A stretch of 7,930 bases of DNA from Anaerolineales bacterium. GTDB lineage: Bacteria > Chloroflexota > Anaerolineae > Anaerolineales > UBA6663. Under the pieces are notes generated by a model that was not told the DNA's origin, ran no database searches, and was given only the letters and a program-made list of their open reading frames with translations. Shown piece after piece: positions 1 to 6,269 of this stretch (the stretch's first letter is position 1; each line of letters opens with the position of its first letter). The stretch covers positions 1 through 7,930 of the forward strand of contig JAEURM010000082.1 in the NCBI GenBank assembly GCA_016789245.1. Direction: 5' to 3'. Position numbers and translations under genes: made by a program.

Positions 1-546
1 TACGCGCAAGGCTGGGCGGCTAATTTTGATGATAAGTACATTGAAAGCGCCATCATCGCCACCAACGGCGCCGTGCTTCAAATGTTCAATCACGGCCTGA
101 GCAGTGCCGGCATGTTTTTGCTGGTGGGCGTGTTGTATGAGCGCGCACACACCCGCAATTTGGATGAGTTTGGCGGGTTGATGCCGCTGATGCCGGTGTA
201 CGGCGCGTTTCTCATTTTCACTAGCATGGCCTCGCTCGGCTTGCCCGGCCTCAACGGCTTTGTGAGCGAGTTTATGGTGGTGCGCGGCGCATGGGATGTG
301 TTCACCGTCATCACCGCCATTTCTATGCTCGGGTTGCTCATCACTGGCGCGTACATTCTGCGCGGCATTTACAAAACCATTTACGGCCCCATCAACACCA
401 AGTGGGTGGGCCACATTAGTGATATTTCCACCCGCGAAGTGATTGCGCTGGCCCCGTTGGCCGTGCTAATGCTGGTTTTGGGTGTTGCGCCGGGCTGGCT
501 TTCCAACGTCATCAATGAAGCCGTAACGCGATTGTTGGCGGGGTAG
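1..546 (+). CDS. nuoM: NADH-quinone oxidoreductase subunit M, first copy (3' part only)
   Basis: The reading frame is open from base 1, with no start inside the window, and ends at TAG 544-546. The 181 visible residues are the C-terminal part of an antiporter-like subunit of the complex I membrane arm, which takes part in proton translocation. The best signature is NHGLSSAGMFLL, then YERAHTRNLDEFGG, which is characteristic of NuoM. Further on, GLPGLNGFVSEF carries the glutamate that matches the TM12 Glu407 of E. coli NuoM. About five hydrophobic helices remain. The TM5 glutamate and TM7/TM8 lysines lie upstream and cannot be checked. The gene is followed by a second nuoM-like gene and nuoN, so it belongs to a nuo operon. 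The first ATG or GTG codons in the visible part are internal, not real starts. Confidence 0.93.
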   Translation, partial: YAQGWAANFDDKYIESAIIATNGAVLQMFNHGLSSAGMFLLVGVLYERAHTRNLDEFGGLMPLMPVYGAFLIFTSMASLGLPGLNGFVSEFMVVRGAWDVFTVITAISMLGLLITGAYILRGIYKTIYGPINTKWVGHISDISTREVIALAPLAVLMLVLGVAPGWLSNVINEAVTRLLAG

Positions 547-561
547 GTTTGGTTGATTTTT

Positions 562-602
562 AACGGAATAAGGTGCACGTAGTGCGTGTTGCGTATTCCG
601 TT
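562..602. repeat. Nested hairpin in the nuoM-nuoM2 spacer
   Basis: AACGGAATA (562-570) is the exact reverse complement of TATTCCGTT (594-602), giving a 9-bp stem. Inside it, GCAC (575-578) can pair with GTGC (582-585), or CACG (576-579) with CGTG (585-588), giving a smaller inner hairpin. It begins 15 bases after the stop of the first nuoM. No T-run follows directly (TTTT occurs only at 617-620), so it is not a convincing terminator. An mRNA-processing or stability element between cistrons is plausible but is inference. Confidence 0.55.
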
Positions 603-644
603 GGATGTGAAAGAAATTTTGTGTTGAAGACTGAGCCACGGTGT

Positions 645-663
645 GTGTGTACGCAATACACAC
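645..663. repeat. Small hairpin upstream of the second nuoM
   Basis: GTGTGTA (645-651) and TACACAC (657-663) form a perfect 7-bp stem around the 5-base loop CGCAA. It ends 22 bases before the chosen ATG of the second nuoM. There is no strong Shine-Dalgarno sequence between the hairpin and the ATG, only a GGA at 674-676, so local RNA structure could influence initiation. That role is inference. Confidence 0.45.
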
Positions 664-685
664 TCCGCTCTACGGATCTCGTATT

Positions 686-2242
686 ATGAGTTTTCCCATC
701 TTATCTGTTATCACCTTCACGCCGCTGGTGGCGGGCTTGCTTATTTTGATGTTGCCCGCTGAGCGCAAGAACGAAGCCCGCGTGGCCGCTTTAGCCACCG
801 GCGCTTTCACCGTTCTGCTCGCGCTGTTTGTGTACTTCGGCTTCAACCCGGCTGGCCCGCGCTTCCAATTTGTAGAAGGCCCGTATGAGTGGGTGCCGCA
901 ATTGGGCATCACTTACCACATGGCCATTGATGGCTTTGGCTTGCCCATGCTCTTGCTCACGGCGTTGGTGCTTTTCACCGGCGTGCTCATTTCATGGAAT
1001 ATTGATGACCGCCCGCGCGAGTTCATGGCCTTCTTCCTGTTCCTCTCAGTGGGCGTGTTCGGCGTGTTCGCCGCGCAAGATTTGTTCCTGTTCTTCTTCC
1101 TGCTAGAAATTGCCGTCTTTCCCAAATTCCTAATGATTGTGATTTGGGGTTCGCCCAAAACGCGTGAATACGGCGGTATGAAGCTCACGCTCTACTTGTT
1201 CTTTGCCTCGGTGGTGGCCCTGCTCGGCGTGTTATGGATGTACTCGCTCTCGCCCGTCAAAACCTTCAATATGATTTGGCTGGAAGAAGTGATGCGGGCG
1301 GGCGGTTTTGACCAAACGCTTAATCTGTTTGGTGCATCTGTATCCGCGCAAGCAGTGTGGTTCCCGCTGATTTTCTTCGGCTTTGCGGTGATGGGCGCTA
1401 TTTTCCCGCTCCACAGTTGGGCGCCCGATGGTCACGTGGCCGCACCCACCGCCATTTCCATGATGTTGGCCGGTGTGGAAATGAAGATTGGGATGTTCGC
1501 CGCCTTTCGCGTGGGCATTACGCTTCTGCCCGAAGGCGCTAAGTTCTGGGCACCCGTCATCGTCATCGTTGCGCTCATCAACGTGGTGTACGCCGCGTAT
1601 ATCGCGCTCATCCAAAAAGATTTCAAATACATCATCGGTTTCTCGTCCGTTTCGCACATGGGCTTGGTGATGATGGGCTTCGCCACGCTCTCGCCGAACG
1701 GCTTCTTGGGCGCCGGTCTGCAAATGTTCTCACACGGCGTGATGACGGCTCTTTTCTTCTCTATCGTCGGCATGGTGTATGACCGGGCGCACACGCGTAA
1801 CCTTCCGGATTTGGGCGGCTTTGTAAAGAAGATGCCGTGGGCGGCCATCGGCTTTATCATTGGCGGCTTCACGTCTATGGGTATGCCCGGCTTCTCCGGC
1901 TTCGTAGCCGAAATTCCGATTTATCTTGGCCTGTGGCAAGGGCGCACGCTCCCCGGCGCGGCCTTCCAAGCGCAACCATGGTTCTTCCCGCTCACGGCCG
2001 TTATCTCCGTAATCTCCATTGTGATTACGGCGGCTTATATTCTGCGGGCCGTGCAAAAGGTGTTCTTTGGTGAAATGCCCGCGCACTATGAACATGAAGT
2101 GGGCGATATTTCCGTATTAGATAAAGTGGCCATTGTGGTGTTGTGCGCCATGATGATTATCGTCGGCGTGTATCCGGCCATCATGTACCCGATTGTGAAC
2201 GCTGGCATTGCGCCGGTGCTGAACTTGTTTGGAGTGAACTAA
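686..2242 (+). CDS. nuoM: NADH-quinone oxidoreductase subunit M, second divergent copy
   Basis: This 518-residue membrane protein is a complex I antiporter-like subunit of normal NuoM length with about 14 hydrophobic helices. ATG 686 gives a typical NuoM N-terminus (MSFPILSVITFTPLVAG). An in-frame GTG at 641 would only add 15 polar residues and was not used. Family motifs include the TM5 glutamate E141 (LFFFLLEIAVFP), PLHSWAPDGH (241-250), TM8 lysine K267 (AGVEMK), the SHG helix near 349 with YDRAHTRNL, and TM12 glutamate E409 (GFSGFVAE). Oddities: the TM7 lysine of the usual FAVKMP motif is Met236 (FAVMGA), while K147 in TM5 and E265 in TM8 add charges not normal there. It could be a degenerate or re-wired pumping module. 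The gene abuts nuoN, whose ribosome binding site (GGAG 2231-2234) lies inside this gene. Confidence 0.93.
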   Translation: MSFPILSVITFTPLVAGLLILMLPAERKNEARVAALATGAFTVLLALFVYFGFNPAGPRFQFVEGPYEWVPQLGITYHMAIDGFGLPMLLLTALVLFTGVLISWNIDDRPREFMAFFLFLSVGVFGVFAAQDLFLFFFLLEIAVFPKFLMIVIWGSPKTREYGGMKLTLYLFFASVVALLGVLWMYSLSPVKTFNMIWLEEVMRAGGFDQTLNLFGASVSAQAVWFPLIFFGFAVMGAIFPLHSWAPDGHVAAPTAISMMLAGVEMKIGMFAAFRVGITLLPEGAKFWAPVIVIVALINVVYAAYIALIQKDFKYIIGFSSVSHMGLVMMGFATLSPNGFLGAGLQMFSHGVMTALFFSIVGMVYDRAHTRNLPDLGGFVKKMPWAAIGFIIGGFTSMGMPGFSGFVAEIPIYLGLWQGRTLPGAAFQAQPWFFPLTAVISVISIVITAAYILRAVQKVFFGEMPAHYEHEVGDISVLDKVAIVVLCAMMIIVGVYPAIMYPIVNAGIAPVLNLFGVN

Positions 2243-3721
2243 ATGACGCCCGTAGCCTTCTCGCCCGCGCACTTGCTGGCGGTTCTGCCTGAAATTTTGC
2301 TAGTGGTGGTGGCCGCCATCGTCATCATCGCTGATTTGGCGCAACGCCAAATCACTAAAGGCCAAGTGGGCCTCGCTATGCTAGAAGCGCGCCGCCGCAA
2401 TGTGGGCCTCGCCGCCGCCCTCGGCTTCCTTGTGGTGCTGGTAGTGTCTTTATTAGTCTCCCTGCCTAGCGTGGGTAATGACTTGATTTTTGGTGGCATG
2501 TTGCGCCACGATTTGATGGCCTTTATCTTCCGTGTGCTCTTCTTGTTCTCGGGCATGGTGGTGGCGCTGATTTCTATGGACTCCCCCACCATTGGCAAAC
2601 AAGGTGAATACTACGTGGTGCTGGTGGCCGCTGTGCTGGGCATGAACCTGATGGCCGCTTCGGCCGACTTAATCATGCTCTACCTCGCCGTGGAAACCAC
2701 CTCCATTGCGCTGTACGCGCTGGCGGGCTTCCTCCGCGAAGATAGCAAGAGCGCCGAATCTGGCTTGAAATATTTCCTCTTTGGCGCATTCACATCCACC
2801 ATCATGCTGTACGGCTTTAGTTTGCTGTACGGCTTTACGGGCCAAACCAACTTATACGCCATTGGCGAAGCGCTAACGGCGACGAACACGCCCGTGCTGT
2901 TTGCCTTATTCATGATTTTGGTAGGCCTCGGCTTCAAAATCTCGGCCGTGCCCTTCCACTTCTGGGCGCCGGATGTGTACGAAGGCGCACCCACGCCCAT
3001 CACAGCCTTCCTCTCCGTGGCCTCCAAAGCCGCCGGGTTTGCCGTGCTCATCCGCGTGCTCATGGCCGCCTTCCCGGCACAATCTGAGGTGTGGGTACAA
3101 GTGATTGCCGCCCTCTCCGCCGTGACGATGACGGTGGGCAACATCATCGCCCTCACGCAGAAAAACATCAAACGCCTGCTGGCTTATTCTTCCATCGCGC
3201 AAGCTGGTTACATCCTCATGGGCCTCGCCGCCTTTTCGGGTGAAGGCACGGCGGCCACGCTCTTTTACTTGGGCATGTACACGCTCACCAATTTGGCCGC
3301 GTTCGGCGCTATTGTGATGGTGACCCGTATCAGCGGTTCGGAAAGTATTGCCGATTTTAGCGGCCTCTCTCGCCGCGCGCCCGGCTTAGCATTGGTGATG
3401 TTGGTGGCCTTTCTATCTTTGGGCGGCATTCCGCCGCTGGCCGGTTTCTTTGGCAAGTTCTATCTGTTTACGGCCGCGCTCAATCAGGGTTTGGTGTGGT
3501 TGGCCGTAGTCGGCTTTATCAACGCCCTCATCAGCTTGTACTACTACTTGGTGGTACTCAAAGTTATTTATCTAAACGCACCCAAGGATGAAGCCAGCTA
3601 TCCAGTTTCCCGCCCGGCGGCGGTGGCGCTGTGGCTGTGCGTGATGGGCGTGTTTGTGGTGGGCGTACTCATTGGCCCGTGGGTCAATATCGCGGTGGCG
3701 GCGGCCAACGGGCTGTTTTGA
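2243..3721 (+). CDS. nuoN: NADH-quinone oxidoreductase subunit N
   Basis: The product has 492 residues, typical for NuoN, the antiporter-like subunit that usually ends bacterial nuo operons. It acts in the cytoplasmic membrane as part of the complex I proton-pumping arm. Conserved charges are intact: E141 in TM5 (YLAVETTSIALYAL), K222 in TM7 (GLGFKISAVPFHFWAPDVYEG), K252 in TM8 (SVASKAAGF) and K395 in TM12 (GGIPPLAGFFGKFY). ATG 2243 follows the TAA of the preceding gene with no gap. GGAG at 2231-2234 serves as ribosome binding site with an 8-base spacer, so the two genes are probably translationally coupled. The gene ends at TGA 3719-3721, 50 bases before the next start. Unlike its upstream neighbour, it has no odd residues at the channel positions. 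Confidence 0.97.
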   Translation: MTPVAFSPAHLLAVLPEILLVVVAAIVIIADLAQRQITKGQVGLAMLEARRRNVGLAAALGFLVVLVVSLLVSLPSVGNDLIFGGMLRHDLMAFIFRVLFLFSGMVVALISMDSPTIGKQGEYYVVLVAAVLGMNLMAASADLIMLYLAVETTSIALYALAGFLREDSKSAESGLKYFLFGAFTSTIMLYGFSLLYGFTGQTNLYAIGEALTATNTPVLFALFMILVGLGFKISAVPFHFWAPDVYEGAPTPITAFLSVASKAAGFAVLIRVLMAAFPAQSEVWVQVIAALSAVTMTVGNIIALTQKNIKRLLAYSSIAQAGYILMGLAAFSGEGTAATLFYLGMYTLTNLAAFGAIVMVTRISGSESIADFSGLSRRAPGLALVMLVAFLSLGGIPPLAGFFGKFYLFTAALNQGLVWLAVVGFINALISLYYYLVVLKVIYLNAPKDEASYPVSRPAAVALWLCVMGVFVVGVLIGPWVNIAVAAANGLF

Positions 3722-3726
3722 TACAC

Positions 3727-3745
3727 ACGAGTTGACTCTCGTTTT
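3727..3745 (+). terminator. Weak possible terminator after nuoN
   Basis: ACGAG (3727-3731) pairs with CTCGT (3738-3742) around a 6-base loop and runs into TTTT (3742-3745), six bases after the nuoN stop. The stem is only 5 bp, so any termination would be leaky. The loop is the -35 element of the downstream atp promoter, so the two signals physically overlap. Some read-through from nuo into atp is likely. Confidence 0.3.
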
Positions 3746-3761
3746 CCGCCAGTGATAAAAT
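3732..3761 (+). promoter_or_regulatory. Sigma-70-like promoter for the atp F0 genes
   Basis: TTGACT (3732-3737) matches the -35 consensus at 5 of 6 bases. TAAAAT (3756-3761) matches the -10 consensus at 5 of 6, with an 18-base spacer. TG at 3753-3754 one base upstream of the -10 makes an extended -10 (TGATAAAAT). Transcription would be expected to start near 3768, only about three bases before the ATG at 3771. The expected mRNA is therefore leaderless or nearly so, which fits the absence of a Shine-Dalgarno sequence before that ATG. Confidence 0.75.
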
Positions 3762-3770
3762 GCACAAACG

Positions 3771-4043
3771 ATGAATAACCGCCCAGCCGCCAAACCTCAG
3801 CAGTATTCCCTCAACATGGCGGTGGCCATTACGGTTGGGTTGGGGGGCTTCATTGTGCTCGCCATTGTGCTCGCTACACTGGCGTTGGGATTAGTGATTG
3901 ACCGGGCGCTAGACACGCGGCCAATCTTTACGATTGGGCTGATGGTGCTCAGTGCGCCCGTAAGTATTTTTGTCATGTACCGCGTGGCAACAGGTATTAT
4001 TGCCAAATCGGTTGCCAAGCCGGAAATTAAGAACGAACAGTAA
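3771..4043 (+). CDS. atpI: AtpI/AtpZ-like small membrane protein of the ATP synthase operon
   Basis: This 90-residue protein has two hydrophobic helices, about residues 16-43 and 52-75, and short charged ends. The hinge GLVIDRALDTRPIF, with the G-x3-D pattern at G40/D44 and a T-x-P turn at T49-P51, resembles the AtpZ/AtpI family (ATPase_gene1). These small proteins open many bacterial atp operons and have been linked to c-ring assembly or cation supply to the F0 sector. Its place, first gene before atpB, supports the call more than the weak sequence signature does. ATG 3771 has no upstream Shine-Dalgarno sequence, but lies just downstream of a strong promoter, which suggests leaderless initiation. 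Whether it is AtpI or AtpZ proper cannot be settled by eye. Confidence 0.75.
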   Translation: MNNRPAAKPQQYSLNMAVAITVGLGGFIVLAIVLATLALGLVIDRALDTRPIFTIGLMVLSAPVSIFVMYRVATGIIAKSVAKPEIKNEQ

Positions 4044-4066
4044 CCGTTTGGTTGCTGAATTTTGAG

Positions 4067-4071
4067 AGGAG
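4067..4071 (+). promoter_or_regulatory. Ribosome binding site that sets the TTG start of atpB
   Basis: AGGAG at 4067-4071, within GAGAGGAG, sits 7 bases before an in-frame TTG at 4079-4081. An earlier in-frame TTG at 4052 has no such site and is followed by unrelated residues. The TTG at 4079 is therefore the better start. A non-ATG start may keep atpB translation lower than that of atpE, which has ATG. Confidence 0.8.
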
Positions 4072-4078
4072 AAAAGCC

Positions 4079-5221
4079 TTGACGACGCATGATCATGCTG
4101 AAGACAAGCCGCGCCGCATCGGCTTCAAACGCTGGATTTTTCTAGGGTTGATGATTCTGGGCGCACTGATGGCTTGGAACGCGTTTGGTATTTGGGGTGA
4201 AATTTGGCGTCCGGTGCCGCCGGCCGTTATCCTGCCCGCTGAGCCGGCTTGGCCGGGGCTGTATATTTTGCCCGGCGTGCCGCTCACCAACACTATGCTT
4301 TCCACGCTCATCGCCACCGGGTTGTTGTTCATAGTGGCGTTGTTTGCGGTGCAACCGCATGTGCGCAGTGGGCAAGAAGTGCCCTCCAATTTCTTCTATC
4401 ACGCCATGGAAGTCGGCGTGGAATTTTTCTGGAACACCGCCCAAAGCGTGGCGGGTAAGTGGGCGCGCCCCATCTTCGCTTTCTCCATGAGCATCTTCCT
4501 AGTGGTGCTGATGGTAAACCTGTTCAAGCTAGTGCCCATTCACGAAACCATTGGCTATGTGAAGAAAGGGCACGGCAGTATTCAGGGGTATGAAACTGTG
4601 CCGGTGCTTGGTGGCACACTCCACCTGCTGAACGGCTCGAAGCCTTTCCCCAAAGATCAACGGGAAGAACATAGCGAAGAGGCTAGCCACACAGAAGGCG
4701 AAGCCGCGCATGGTGAAGAAAGCGAATATTGGAACAGCACTGAGCCGTGCAAAGATTGTGAAATCGTCCCCACCTTCCGGGGTGCGGCCACCGATTTGAA
4801 CTTCACGGCCTCCCTTGCCATCGTCACCATGCTCATGGTGCAAGTCTTTGGTGTGATGGCGCTTGGCCCCGGCTACTTCGTCAAATTCTTCAACGTCACC
4901 ACCATGATTAAGAAGCCGATTTTCGGTTTGATTGACTTCTTGGTGGGCATCTTGGAATTGATTTCCGAAATTGCCAAAGTGCTCTCGTTCTCGTTGCGTC
5001 TCTTCGGCGTAATCTTCGCCGGTACTTTGTTGCTTTCAATTGTTAGTACGCTGAGTTTTGGCGGTGCGCAACCCACGGCCTTCTTTGTGCCGGGCCTGCT
5101 CTTAGGCCTAGAGTTGTTCGTCGGTATTATTCAAGCGTATGTCTTTTCAACACTCGCGCTCACGTTTATGAGTCAGGCCACGGTCTCGCACCACGGCGAT
5201 GACCATGCCGAGGCGCACTAA
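4079..5221 (+). CDS. atpB: F0F1 ATP synthase subunit a, with long His/Glu-rich insertion
   Basis: Subunit a provides the proton half-channels beside the c-ring. The invariant arginine is R307 in FSLRLFG, equivalent to E. coli R210, and Q352 in GIIQAYVF matches Q252. TDLN (229-232) marks the helix after the extramembrane loop. At 380 residues the protein is about 110 longer than E. coli subunit a. The extra length comes from an added N-terminal hydrophobic segment (about 18-36) and an insertion at about 150-225 rich in His and Glu, ending in a CxxC (C224, C227). In the R307 motif, the usual Asn after RLFG is Val311, and the Glu of AGE is Thr316, while Glu345 may take over that carboxylate position. 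The start is TTG 4079, behind a good AGGAG. The gap to atpE is 36 bases. Confidence 0.95.
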   Translation: MTTHDHAEDKPRRIGFKRWIFLGLMILGALMAWNAFGIWGEIWRPVPPAVILPAEPAWPGLYILPGVPLTNTMLSTLIATGLLFIVALFAVQPHVRSGQEVPSNFFYHAMEVGVEFFWNTAQSVAGKWARPIFAFSMSIFLVVLMVNLFKLVPIHETIGYVKKGHGSIQGYETVPVLGGTLHLLNGSKPFPKDQREEHSEEASHTEGEAAHGEESEYWNSTEPCKDCEIVPTFRGAATDLNFTASLAIVTMLMVQVFGVMALGPGYFVKFFNVTTMIKKPIFGLIDFLVGILELISEIAKVLSFSLRLFGVIFAGTLLLSIVSTLSFGGAQPTAFFVPGLLLGLELFVGIIQAYVFSTLALTFMSQATVSHHGDDHAEAH

Positions 5222-5257
5222 GTTTTCATCCATTACTTCACCGGAGGCAGACTGAAC

Positions 5258-5497
5258 ATGGAATTTAATGACATCTTCTTGCAAGCAATGCGCTACATCG
5301 GGGCTGGTCTCGCCGTCATTGGCGTGGCTGGCGCAGGCGCAGGCATTGGTATTGTGGTGGGCGGTGCGGTGCAGGCTATGGCCCGCAACCCCGATTTCAC
5401 CCCTACTATCCAAACGAACATGATCCTCGGTATCGCGTTCGCCGAAGCGGTGGCCATTTACGCCTTGGCCGTGGCGCTCATCATTCTGTTTGTGTAA
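5258..5497 (+). CDS. atpE: F0F1 ATP synthase subunit c
   Basis: This 79-residue hairpin protein forms the rotating c-ring of F0. Helix 1 carries the glycine repeat GAGAGIG (25-31) for tight helix packing. The polar loop is ARNP (42-45). Helix 2 carries the ion-binding carboxylate E63 in FAEAVAIYAL. The residues that usually mark sodium-binding rings are absent: there is no glutamine in the matching part of helix 1, and the residue after E63 is Ala, not Ser or Thr. Proton coupling is therefore inferred. GGAGG at 5243-5247 lies 10 bases before ATG 5258. The gene sits between atpB and atpF in the normal order, with atpF only 9 bases downstream. Confidence 0.97.
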   Translation: MEFNDIFLQAMRYIGAGLAVIGVAGAGAGIGIVVGGAVQAMARNPDFTPTIQTNMILGIAFAEAVAIYALAVALIILFV

Positions 5498-5506
5498 GGA
5501 GCGAAC

Positions 5507-6250
5507 ATGGAAGCATTAGCCAATCTGGGTATTAACCCCGGCTTCTTACTGTTGTTCACCGTCTACTTTTTAGTAGTGGTGGGCGTGATGACGATTTGGG
5601 TGTACAACCCCATCATCAACGGCTTGGAAGCGCGGAAGAAGAAAATTGCGCAAGGCTTAGAAGATGCCCGCGTGGCCTCGGAAGCGCGTGCCAACGCCGA
5701 AGTGGAAGCCAAGAAAGTGATTGCGGAAGCACAAGCGCAAGCCAACAAAATTGTGGCCGAAGCCACCGCCCGCGCCGAGAAATCGGCGGCGGATGTGAAG
5801 GCGGCGGCGGAATCTGAACGCGCCCGTATCATCCAATCGGCGGAAGGTGATATTACGGCGGCCCGCACGCAAATGCTGGCCGATTTGCGCCCGCAGGTGG
5901 CCTCCCTCGCCATTTCCGCCGCCAACAAAATTGTGGCGGATACGCTGGATGAAAACCGCCAGCGCGCGCTGATCAATGAATTTTTCAGCGGCGTGAAGAG
6001 CGGCAAAGTGGTGGTGGTGGAAGATGCCAGCCTGAGCGGCGCCTCTGCCGAAGTAACCAGCGCCCTGCCGCTGACTGACGCCGAGCAAGCCGCCGTGAAG
6101 AGTGACATTACGGCCAAGATGGGCGGCGGTGATGTGGCCTTCAAAGTGGACCCCAGCATCCTCGGTGGTTTAGTGGTGCGCGTGGGTGATAAAGTCATTG
6201 ATGGCTCCGTGTCTGGCAAACTGCAAGGCCTGAAGCAATCTGTGAAGTAA
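5507..6250 (+). CDS. atpF: F0F1 ATP synthase subunit b fused to a delta C-terminal domain
   Basis: The stator subunit links F0 to F1. Residues 11-32 form the single membrane helix. About 36-155 is an Ala/Glu/Lys/Arg-rich helix (EARKKKIAQGLEDAR and following), as in subunit b. The last 75-80 residues are not b-like: AEVTSALPLT (171-180), VDPSILGGLVVRVGDKVIDG (214-233) and SVSGKL match the C-terminal domain of subunit delta (E. coli AtpH has GDMVIDGSVRGRL). At 247 residues the protein is about 90 longer than a normal b. The N-terminal helical domain of delta, which contacts the alpha subunits, is absent, so this differs from the actinobacterial b-delta fusion with complete delta. AAGGAG (5496-5501) precedes ATG 5507 by 5 bases. 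A terminator follows. Confidence 0.93.
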   Translation: MEALANLGINPGFLLLFTVYFLVVVGVMTIWVYNPIINGLEARKKKIAQGLEDARVASEARANAEVEAKKVIAEAQAQANKIVAEATARAEKSAADVKAAAESERARIIQSAEGDITAARTQMLADLRPQVASLAISAANKIVADTLDENRQRALINEFFSGVKSGKVVVVEDASLSGASAEVTSALPLTDAEQAAVKSDITAKMGGGDVAFKVDPSILGGLVVRVGDKVIDGSVSGKLQGLKQSVK

Positions 6251-6269
6251 ACGGTTCTCAGCAACCATT

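Noticed and set aside
553..580. Promoter for the second nuoM starting with TTGATT at 553
   Set aside because: No acceptable -10 hexamer is found 16-19 bases downstream, so an internal promoter is unsupported.
641..685. N-terminal extension of the second nuoM from GTG 641
   Set aside because: The 15 added residues are polar and overlap the hairpin at 645-663. The ATG at 686 gives a typical NuoM start.
1232..1872. Long minus-strand open frames inside nuoM2 (up to 163 codons)
   Set aside because: They are antisense shadows of a high-GC coding gene: rich in His, Arg and Asp or Lys and Met, with no recognisable motif and no promoter or ribosome site.
4052..4078. Earlier TTG start of atpB at 4052
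   Set aside because: It has no ribosome site, and the residues it adds are encoded by the Shine-Dalgarno region itself (GAGAGGAG). TTG 4079 is better placed.
5563..6264. 233-codon minus-strand frame opposite atpF
   Set aside because: It mirrors the Ala/Glu/Lys-rich b-subunit codons, giving a low-complexity Ser/Ala/Thr sequence. The sense strand has clear b and delta motifs.
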